A stretch of 64,000 nucleotides of DNA, taken from contig NZ_JASCXN010000013.1 of NCBI RefSeq assembly GCF_030010625.1, positions 1-64,000 of the forward strand, written 5' to 3'. The position numbers and the translations under genes were made by a program. The DNA comes from Streptomyces sp. CC208A. Lineage in GTDB: Bacteria > Actinomycetota > Actinomycetes > Streptomycetales > Streptomycetaceae. Each line of letters opens with the position of its first letter. Position 1 is the first letter of the stretch. Under the pieces are notes generated by a model. That model was not told the DNA's origin. It worked only from the letters and a program-made list of their open reading frames with translations, and did not search any database. Positions 55,558 through 64,000 of the stretch are shown in pieces.

Positions 55558-56637
55558 CTACTTCGCGTAGTCCCCGACCAGCTCCGCGCCCGTCGTGTGC
55601 GCGCCGCGCTCGGTGATCTCGCCCGCGACCCACGCCTCGACGCCCCGGTCCTCCAGGGTCGCCAGGGCCGCGTCCACGGACTCGGCGGGGACGACGGCCA
55701 TCATGCCGACGCCCATGTTGAGGGTCTTCTCCAGCTCCAGGCGCTCGACCTGTCCTGCGGTGCCGACGAGGTCGAAGATCGCGCCCGGGGTCCAGGTGGA
55801 GCGGTCCACGGTGGCGTGCAGCCCGTCCGGGATGACCCGGGCGAGGTTGGCCGCGAGGCCGCCGCCGGTGATGTGGCTGAAGGCGTGCACCTCGGTGGTC
55901 CGGGTGAGCGCCAGGCAGTCGAGCGAGTAGATCCTGGTGGGCTCCAGGAGCTCCTCGCCGAGGGTCCGGCCCAGCTCCTCGACCCGCTGGTCGAGGGTCA
56001 TGCCGGCGCGGTCGAAGACCACGTGACGGACGAGCGAGTACCCGTTGGAGTGAAGACCGGAGGAGGCCATGGCGATGACGGCGTCCCCCGTACGGATGCG
56101 ATCGGCGCCCAGGAGACGGTCGTGCTCCACGACGCCGGTGCCCGCGCCGGCCACGTCGAAGTCGTCCGGGCCGAGGAGGCCCGGGTGCTCGGCGGTCTCG
56201 CCGCCGACCAGGGCGCAGCCGGCCAGGACGCAGCCTTCGGCGATGCCCTTGACGATGGCGGCGACCCGCTCGGGGTGGACCTTGCCCACGCAGATGTAGT
56301 CGGTCATGAAGAGCGGCTCGGCGCCGCAGACGACGATGTCGTCCATGACCATGGCGACCAGGTCGTGGCCGATGGTGTCGTACACGCCCATCTGGCGGGC
56401 GATGTCGACCTTCGTGCCGACCCCGTCGGTGGCCGAGGCGAGCAGCGGACGCTCGTAGCGCTTGAGGGCGGAGGCGTCGAAGAGGCCGGCGAAGCCGCCG
56501 AGGCCGCCGAGGACCTCGGGGCGCCGCGTCTTCTTCACCCACTCCTTCATGAGCTCGACGGCGCGGTCGCCCGCTTCGATGTCGACGCCCGCAGAGGCGT
56601 AGCTGGCGCCGCCTGCGGCACTGACAGTCTGAGACAT
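55558..56637 (-). CDS. purM: Phosphoribosylformylglycinamidine cyclo-ligase
   Basis: This encodes a 359-aa AIR synthetase, which closes the imidazole ring in step five of purine synthesis. Family motifs are intact: LLASATDGVGTKVDIA, GHDLVAMVMDDI, LVGGETAEHPGL, HITGGGLAANLARVIP and NMGVGMM. The ATG gives MSQTVSAAGG. It follows purF by 54 bp on the same strand, probably as one transcript. Confidence 0.96.
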   Translation of the reverse strand: MSQTVSAAGGASYASAGVDIEAGDRAVELMKEWVKKTRRPEVLGGLGGFAGLFDASALKRYERPLLASATDGVGTKVDIARQMGVYDTIGHDLVAMVMDDIVVCGAEPLFMTDYICVGKVHPERVAAIVKGIAEGCVLAGCALVGGETAEHPGLLGPDDFDVAGAGTGVVEHDRLLGADRIRTGDAVIAMASSGLHSNGYSLVRHVVFDRAGMTLDQRVEELGRTLGEELLEPTRIYSLDCLALTRTTEVHAFSHITGGGLAANLARVIPDGLHATVDRSTWTPGAIFDLVGTAGQVERLELEKTLNMGVGMMAVVPAESVDAALATLEDRGVEAWVAGEITERGAHTTGAELVGDYAK

Positions 56638-56691
56638 GGGGTTCAGAGCTTTCGTGTCGTTACTGCGTCACTGCGGGGGTGCAGCGGGATC

Positions 56692-58218
56692 TCACGGACG
56701 GCGCAGGGCGTCGGCGGCCGCGGTGGCGGCGGGGCCGGCGGCCAGCTCCGTCTCAAGCAGCTGCTTGCCGAGCAGCTCGGGGTCCGGCAGCTCCATCGGG
56801 TACTCGCCGTCGAAGCAGGCGCGGCAGAGGTTCGGCTTGGCGATGGTGGTCGCCTCGACCATCCCCTCCAGGGAGATGTACGAGAGCGAGTCCGCGCCGA
56901 GCGACTTGCCGATCTCCTCGACGGACATGCCGTTGGCGATCAGCTCCGCCCGGGTGGCGAAGTCGATGCCGAAGAAGCAGGGCCACTTGACCGGCGGCGA
57001 GGAGATCCGGATGTGGACCTCGGCGGCGCCCGCCTCGCGGAGCATCCGGACCAGGGCGCGCTGGGTGTTGCCGCGGACGATGGAGTCGTCCACGACCACG
57101 AGCCGCTTCCCCTTGATGACTTCCTTGAGGGGGTTGAGCTTCAGCCGGATGCCGAGCTGGCGGATGGTCTGCGAGGGCTGGATGAAGGTGCGCCCGACGT
57201 AGGCGTTCTTCACCAGGCCGGCGCCGAAGGGGATGCCGGAGGCCTCCGCGTAGCCGATGGCGGCGGGGGTGCCGGACTCGGGCGTCGCTATGACCAGGTC
57301 GGCCTCGACGGGGGCCTCCGCGGCGAGGCGGCGGCCCATCTCGACGCGGGAGAGGTACACGTTCCGGCCGGCGATGTCCGTGTCGGGACGGGCCAGGTAC
57401 ACGTACTCGAAGACACAGCCCTTGGGCTTCGCTTCCGCGAAGCGGGAGGTGCGGATGCCGTTCTCGTCGATCGCGATCAGCTCGCCGGGCTCGACCTCGC
57501 GGACGAAGCTGGCGCCGCAGATGTCGAGGGCGGCGGACTCCGAGGCGACGACCCAGCCGCGCTCGAGCCGGCCGAGGACCAGCGGGCGGATGCCCTGCGG
57601 GTCGCGGGCCGCGTAGAGCGTGTGCTCGTCCATGAAGACGAGGGAGAAGGCGCCCCGGACGTCGGGGAGGACCTTCGCGGCGGCCTGCTCGATGGTGAGC
57701 GGCTTGCCGTCCTCGTCGACCTGGGCGGCGAGGAGCGCCGTCAGGAGGTCGGTGTCGTTGGTGGCGGCGACCTGGGGGGCGCGGCCGTCCTTCTTGGGGA
57801 GGTCGGCGACCATCTCGGCCAGCTGCGCCGTGTTCACCAGGTTGCCGTTGTGGCCGAGCGCCAGCGAACCGTGGGCGGTGGCCCGGAAGGTCGGCTGGGC
57901 GTTCTCCCACACGGAGGCCCCGGTGGTCGAGTAGCGGGCGTGTCCGACCGCGATATGACCTTGGAGGGAGCCGAGAGAGGTCTCGTCGAAGACCTGGGAC
58001 ACGAGGCCCATGTCCTTGAAGACGAGGATCTGGGAGCCGTTGCTGACCGCGATTCCCGCGGATTCCTGACCCCGATGCTGGAGGGCGTAGAGCCCGAAGT
58101 ACGTGAGCTTTGCGACCTCTTCACCCGGAGCCCAGACACCGAAGACGCCACACGCGTCCTGGGGGCCTTTCTCGCCGGGGAGCAGGTCGTGATTGAGTCG
58201 ACCGTCACCACGTGGCAC
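56692..58218 (-). CDS. purF: Amidophosphoribosyltransferase
   Basis: This encodes a 508-aa enzyme for the first committed step of purine synthesis (PRPP + Gln to phosphoribosylamine). A 22-residue propeptide precedes Cys23 in GPQDACGVFGVW, the N-terminal glutaminase nucleophile after processing, as in the Bacillus type. The PRPP loop is LVVVDDSIVRGNT. The cysteines in KGCVFEYV, PCFFGIDF and CRACFDGEYP are the four Fe-S cluster ligands. The GTG start is almost at the predicted transcription start, so the mRNA may be leaderless. Confidence 0.96.
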   Translation of the reverse strand: MPRGDGRLNHDLLPGEKGPQDACGVFGVWAPGEEVAKLTYFGLYALQHRGQESAGIAVSNGSQILVFKDMGLVSQVFDETSLGSLQGHIAVGHARYSTTGASVWENAQPTFRATAHGSLALGHNGNLVNTAQLAEMVADLPKKDGRAPQVAATNDTDLLTALLAAQVDEDGKPLTIEQAAAKVLPDVRGAFSLVFMDEHTLYAARDPQGIRPLVLGRLERGWVVASESAALDICGASFVREVEPGELIAIDENGIRTSRFAEAKPKGCVFEYVYLARPDTDIAGRNVYLSRVEMGRRLAAEAPVEADLVIATPESGTPAAIGYAEASGIPFGAGLVKNAYVGRTFIQPSQTIRQLGIRLKLNPLKEVIKGKRLVVVDDSIVRGNTQRALVRMLREAGAAEVHIRISSPPVKWPCFFGIDFATRAELIANGMSVEEIGKSLGADSLSYISLEGMVEATTIAKPNLCRACFDGEYPMELPDPELLGKQLLETELAAGPAATAAADALRRP

Positions 58219-58225
58219 GTTGTCG

Positions 58226-58255
58226 AGTCTAGGGGACCTCGACCACTGGTCCGAA
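58226..58255 (-). promoter_or_regulatory. Candidate purF promoter, near-leaderless
   Basis: On the minus strand TTCGGA (58255-58250) and TAGACT (58231-58226) are 18 bp apart. The start point would fall within two or three bases of the purF GTG at 58218. The rest of the 249-bp gap to 58467 shows no gene. Confidence 0.45.
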
Positions 58256-58467
58256 TTGGGGAACGGAGCGTGAGCGGCGCTCGTACGATCCCACCAAGTG
58301 ATCGCCCGCTGCTTGGAGGGCCCTACAACGCAGGCGGGAAAAGGGTTCCGGGCGCCGGGGGCACTCCGAGCGGACGCTCGTACCATCCGCCGACCCCTCC
58401 CGCGATGTGACGCAGAACGCAGTGACCGGGGGTTTCGCAGGCGTTTCGATCATGCGAACTACGCGCG

Positions 58468-59283
58468 TCAACCCACCCGTGCGGTCAGGCCCTCGCCCGC
58501 CCGGTCGGTGAGCGTCAGAGCGCGGTGGTCGAGCCGGTAGGACAGGGGCCCGTCGAGGAGCTCGTACAGCTTCGTCTCCAGATCCATCTGGGGGCCCGTG
58601 CAGATCATCCGGGTGGTGGCGGCCGGACCCTCGACGACGAGGGTGCGGGCGGCCTCGTCGATCCGGACGGCGGCGGAGAAGTCGTTGCACCCGAGGTTGC
58701 CGGTGATCCGGCCGTCGGCGCCGATGACAAGGCGGGCCTTCTGCCCGCTCCCGGCCGGGAGGGAGGAGGTGGTGTCGCCGGAGACCAGGCCGTCGATCCG
58801 CCAGGTGGTGCCGCGCAGCGGGGTGGACGGCTCGGCGGTCAGCTCCACCCTCTTCGTACCGTCCGCGGAGGCCAGGGTGAGCGCCCCGCCCTTCAGCGTG
58901 CCCTTCAGGGGGCCGGTGAAGGCGGCGAGGAAGGCGGTCTCGAAGCGCTGCCGGTCGCCGGGGCAGCCGATCTCGGTCGCCTCGACCGGGGAGACGGTGA
59001 CGGTGGAGCCGGACACGTCGACGTCCGCGCCGAAGCCGTTGCAGCCGGTACTGCCCTGGGCGCGGCCCTTCCCTGTGAAGTCCACGCGGGCCCCGTCGGG
59101 GGCGGTCGAGCGGCCGCCGTCGACGGTGACCGCACCGACCGTCCAGTGGGTGCCGGCGAGCGGCAGGTCGGGGTCGCCCGCACTGCCGCCCCCGGACCCG
59201 CCCTGTCCGCAGGCGGTGAGGGCGGTCAGCGAGGCGAGCAGGACGACGGCGGTGGCGGCGAGGGTGCTGCGCGGCTTCGGCAT
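58468..59283 (-). CDS. Lipoprotein with two META domains
   Basis: This encodes a 271-aa exported lipoprotein with lipobox LTAC at about residue 25. Two META/HslJ-like domains follow: one from LAGTHWTVGAVTV through GSTGCNGFGADVDV, and one from LRGTTWRIDGLV through GNLGCNDFSAAVRI. Each carries the conserved GCNxF. META domains occur in envelope stress and drug-resistance proteins, but the molecular role is unsettled. It is preceded by 22-bp tandem repeats. Confidence 0.85.
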   Translation of the reverse strand: MPKPRSTLAATAVVLLASLTALTACGQGGSGGGSAGDPDLPLAGTHWTVGAVTVDGGRSTAPDGARVDFTGKGRAQGSTGCNGFGADVDVSGSTVTVSPVEATEIGCPGDRQRFETAFLAAFTGPLKGTLKGGALTLASADGTKRVELTAEPSTPLRGTTWRIDGLVSGDTTSSLPAGSGQKARLVIGADGRITGNLGCNDFSAAVRIDEAARTLVVEGPAATTRMICTGPQMDLETKLYELLDGPLSYRLDHRALTLTDRAGEGLTARVG

Positions 59284-59313
59284 GCCGGTGGGACGCGGCT
59301 CACCCCCGCCGGG

Positions 59314-59400
59314 TTCCCGCTCTCACCCCATCGGCTTCCCGCCTCACCCCATCGGCTTCCCGCTCTCACCCCATCGGCTCCCGGCCTCAGCCCATCAGGG
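59314..59400. repeat. Four 21-22 bp tandem repeats
   Basis: Units 1 and 3 (59314-59335, 59357-59378) are identical; unit 2 lacks one base and unit 4 (59379-59400) is diverged. The last unit extends over the stop codon of the gene at 59387, so the array lies in its 3' end and the space before the META gene. Confidence 0.8.
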
Positions 59401-60175
59401 GAAGCAGCCCCGCCAGGTCGGCCCGCTCGCCGCTGGCGGCGATCCGGGCCGCGTCCAGCTCGGCCGCCCAGCCGGTACGCCCGGTGGCCAGGCGGATCCA
59501 GGTCAGCGGGTCCGTCTCGACGACGTTCGGCGGGGTGCCCCGGGTGTGCCGGGGGCCCTCCACGCACTGCACCACCGCGTACGGCGGGATCCGCACCTCC
59601 ACCGCGCCGCCGGGGGCCTTCGCGGCGAGGGCGTCGGCGAGCAGCCGGGTGCAGGCGGCGAGGGCCTGCCGGTCGTACGGGATCTCCGCGCCGGTCGCGG
59701 CGGCGAGGTCGTCGGTGTGGACGGTCAGCTCGACGGTGCGGGTGACGAGGAAGTCGGCCAGGGTCATCGCGCCGAACCGGGTCGGCACGAGCCGCTCGTC
59801 GGGCGCGGCCGCCAGCCGCTCCTCGAACTCCGCCCGGGTCCGCTCGTACTGTCCGGCCGGGTCGTCCGTGACGCGCGCCCGGGTGTCCTCGTCGATGCCC
59901 GCCGCGCCCGCCGCCGTGGCGAGCGGCCAGTCGAGCAGGGCGAGTTCGGCCCGGGCGGGCTCGGGTTCGGTGAGCTTCCGGGAGAGCGAGGCGAGCACCA
60001 TCGTCAGGTGCGCGACCAGCTCCCGTACCGTCCAGTCGCCCAGCCGCGTCGGCCGGCCGTACGCCTCGGACGGCAGCGCGAACACCGCGTCCCGTACGTG
60101 CGCGGCCTGGGCGAGCACGGCGGCGCGGGTCCTGGCGGGGTCGTACCTGCGGGGGCGCTTCTTGGCGGGTGGCAT
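59387..60175 (-). CDS. Maleylpyruvate-isomerase/DinB-like protein with sterol-carrier-like C-terminus
   Basis: This encodes a 262-aa protein. Residues about 15-180 are a DinB-like mycothiol-dependent isomerase N-domain (RLGDWTVRELVAHLTMVLAS, then VTRTVELTVHTDDLAAA, whose histidines form the metal site). The last 80 residues are sterol-carrier-like (DPLTWIRLATGRTGWAAE). Such fusions are common in actinobacteria; mycothiol-linked chemistry is likely, but the substrate is unknown. Confidence 0.85.
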   Translation of the reverse strand: MPPAKKRPRRYDPARTRAAVLAQAAHVRDAVFALPSEAYGRPTRLGDWTVRELVAHLTMVLASLSRKLTEPEPARAELALLDWPLATAAGAAGIDEDTRARVTDDPAGQYERTRAEFEERLAAAPDERLVPTRFGAMTLADFLVTRTVELTVHTDDLAAATGAEIPYDRQALAACTRLLADALAAKAPGGAVEVRIPPYAVVQCVEGPRHTRGTPPNVVETDPLTWIRLATGRTGWAAELDAARIAASGERADLAGLLPLMG

Positions 60176-60242
60176 GGGCCGAGGCTAGCGCCGAGACTGG
60201 GGAGGAGGGGGGTAACCCTTTCCGAAAGGCAGTGGCGGGACC

Positions 60243-60653
60243 ATGACCCATCACGAGCACCCCGACGCGGCTCTGGTCCGGCGGGGCTACGAAGCGTTCA
60301 TCGCGGGAGACATGGACACCGTGGCCTCCCTGTTGACCAGCGACTGCACCCACCATGTGCCCGGCGAGAGCCAGATGTCCGGGCATTTCAAGGGCCGGGA
60401 CAACGTCCTCGCCATGTACGCCCAGCTCTTCGACAAGACGAACGGCACCTTCCGCGTGGAGCTGAAGGGCATCTACCCGGACGGCCGCGGGCACGTCATG
60501 TCCGTCCACACGTGGCACGCCGATCGCGGCGACCGGGGCATCGAGGTGAACGGCGGCCTGTTCTTCACCGTCGTCGGCGGCAAGTTCAGCGACATCGACG
60601 AGTGCGTGGAGGACATCGCCGAGGTGGACGCCTTCTGGGACCAGTCCGACTGA
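60243..60653 (+). CDS. SnoaL-like/NTF2-fold protein
   Basis: This encodes a 136-aa single-domain cone-fold protein (VRRGYEAFIAGDMDTVASLL, HHVPGESQMSGHFKGRDNVL, ending DIDECVEDIAEVDAFWDQ). SnoaL-like proteins are cyclases, isomerases or ligand-binding proteins; the histidines in CTHHVPG may form an active site. Divergent from the DinB-like gene. Confidence 0.85.
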   Translation: MTHHEHPDAALVRRGYEAFIAGDMDTVASLLTSDCTHHVPGESQMSGHFKGRDNVLAMYAQLFDKTNGTFRVELKGIYPDGRGHVMSVHTWHADRGDRGIEVNGGLFFTVVGGKFSDIDECVEDIAEVDAFWDQSD

Positions 60654-60667
60654 GTACGTACGCGGAC

Positions 60668-60696
60668 AGCCCCCGCCCGGAAGAGGGGCGGGGGCT
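60668..60696. terminator. Terminator between SnoaL-like gene and purL
   Basis: AGCCCCCGCCC (60668-60678) pairs with GGGCGGGGGCT (60686-60696) around a seven-base loop, 15-45 bp from both convergent stops. Confidence 0.85.
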
Positions 60697-60712
60697 GCCG
60701 TACGACGGACCG

Positions 60713-62997
<2,285 letters not shown>

Positions 62998-62998
<1 letters not shown>

Positions 62999-63678
62999 CA
63001 GGCGTTGACCAGCTTCTTGAGGATCGAGGTGAAGAAACCGAGCCCGTCCGTCTTGCCGGTGCCGATCAGCGGCTCGACGGCGTGCTCGGGGTGCGGCATG
63101 AGGCCGACGACGTTGCCCGCGGCGTTGGTGATGCCCGCGATGTCGCGCAGCGAGCCGTTGGGGTTCATGTCCAGGTAGCGGAAGGCCACCCGCCCCTCGG
63201 CCTCCAGCTCGTCGAGCGTGCGCTCGTCGGCGACGTACCGGCCGTCCATGTTCTTGAGCGGGACCTCGATCTCCTGGCCCTCGGTGTAGTCCGAGGTCCA
63301 GGCGGTCTCCGCGTTCTCCACCCGCAGCTTCTGGTCGCGGCAGATGAAGTGGAGGTGGTTGTTGCGGAGCATCGCGCCCGGCAGCAGATGGGCCTCGGTG
63401 AGGATCTGGAAGCCGTTGCAGATGCCGAGGACCGGCATGCCGGCCTTCGCCTGCTCGATGACGGTCTCCATCACCGGCGAGAAGCGGGAGATGGCGCCGG
63501 CCCGCAGGTAGTCGCCGTAGGAGAAGCCGCCGGCGAGGACCACGGCGTCGACCTGCTTGAGGTCCTTGTCGCGGTGCCACAGCGAGACCGGCTCGGCGCC
63601 CGCGAGACGGGCGGCGCGCAGCGCGTCCTGGTCGTCGAGCGTGCCGGGGAAGGTGACGACGCCGATGCGAGCGGTCAC
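62998..63678 (-). CDS. purQ: Phosphoribosylformylglycinamidine synthase, glutaminase subunit
   Basis: This encodes a 226-aa class I glutamine amidotransferase supplying ammonia to PurL. The nucleophile Cys is in VLGICNGFQIL, and the His-Glu pair is in GLMPHPEHAVEP. GGFSYGDYLRAGAI is the conserved N-terminal loop. The GTG start overlaps the purS stop by 4 bp and its own stop overlaps purL, so the three are coupled. Confidence 0.96.
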
Positions 63679-63920
63679 GACTCGACCTTCACGACGAAGT
63701 CTTCGATCACGGTGTTGGCGAGGAAGGTTTCGGCCATCTCATGGATGCGGGCGAGGGCGGCGTCGTCGACCGGTCCCTCCACCTCCAGCTCGAAGCGCTT
63801 CCCCTGACGGACGTCGGCGATTCCGGCGAACCCGAGGCGGGGCAGTGCACGCTGCACCGCCTGTCCCTGCGGGTCGAGGATCTCCGGCTTGAGCATGACG
63901 TCGACTACGACGCGTGCCAC
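63675..63920 (-). CDS. purS: Phosphoribosylformylglycinamidine synthase subunit PurS
   Basis: This encodes an 81-aa small subunit that bridges PurL and PurQ. Typical sequence: VVVDVMLKPEILDPQGQAVQ, RLGFAGIADVRQGKRFELEV, ending EDFVVKVES. The GTG at 63920 (MARVVV) has GGGAG five bases upstream; a GTG two codons earlier overlaps that site. First gene of purSQL. Confidence 0.94.
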   Translation of the reverse strand: MARVVVDVMLKPEILDPQGQAVQRALPRLGFAGIADVRQGKRFELEVEGPVDDAALARIHEMAETFLANTVIEDFVVKVES

Positions 63921-63975
63921 TGGCACTCCCGGTGGTGTGTTGCGTGGGCGGTTCCCTCAGCGTACCTGCCTCCAA

Positions 63976-63981
63976 ATTCTA
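63976..63981 (-). promoter_or_regulatory. Candidate -10 box of purSQL
   Basis: TAGAAT on the minus strand is a near-consensus -10, with a leader of about 50 nt to purS. The matching -35 would lie at or past the window edge. Confidence 0.4.
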
Positions 63982-64000
63982 CGCGGGTAGAGATCTGAAG

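Overview
The window is very GC-rich actinobacterial DNA. BldC, an AtrA-type TetR regulator beside a type II NADH dehydrogenase, valine dehydrogenase, two SpoIIE-type phosphatases, a SARP-type regulator and frequent GTG starts all point to Streptomyces, in a conserved chromosomal core region. From memory, the gene order runs like the S. coelicolor SCO41xx-SCO40xx region; I could not check this by alignment.

Layout. 1-12,122: regulation and respiration. A MarR/MFS pair, a PAS-SpoIIE-HATPase phosphatase, NDH-2 and divergent atrA, an ECF-like sigma factor fused to a zinc finger, membrane segments and an NPCBM domain, and a SARP/NB-ARC regulator. 12,209-22,400: a Uma2-like protein, an orphan lasso-type macrolactam synthetase homologue, a sporulation-associated regulator with an in-frame TTA codon, an L-2-hydroxyglutarate oxidase-like enzyme, trmB, a PrsW protease and an M23 cell-wall peptidase behind a c-di-AMP (ydaO) riboswitch. 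22,614-31,892: a second SpoIIE phosphatase, a PLP-enzyme/MFS operon, a TipA-like regulator with nested TipAS start, initiator tRNA, rhodanese, an ECF41-type sigma factor and a coupled diacylglycerol-kinase/PAP2 pair.

32,011-37,902 is a small genomic island. A 49-bp perfect direct repeat of the 3' two-thirds of a tRNA-Lys gene bounds it; the intact tRNA is at the right end and the 3' remnant, with its terminator, at the left. It carries a WXG100 pair, a 588-aa polymorphic toxin with a C-terminal RNase A-like (CdiA-CT-type) domain, an immunity candidate, a headless second RNase A-like module, an immunity protein built of two CdiI-like repeats, an internally deleted IS3-family element and a gene with no natural 3' end. 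No integrase is present.

38,031-64,000 returns to core functions: a secreted FG-GAP protein, a DEAD-box helicase with long Arg/Asp/Gly repeats, tRNA-Glu/Asp/Phe, CcdA-DsbA thiol proteins, HrpA, a second identical tRNA-Asp, bldC, vdh, DUF3073 and two purine loci (purF-purM and purS-purQ-purL) separated by a META lipoprotein, a DinB/sterol-carrier-like protein and a SnoaL-like protein. Intergenic spaces are short and rich in near-perfect hairpins. Starts were chosen mainly on ribosome-binding sites and family alignments recalled from memory.
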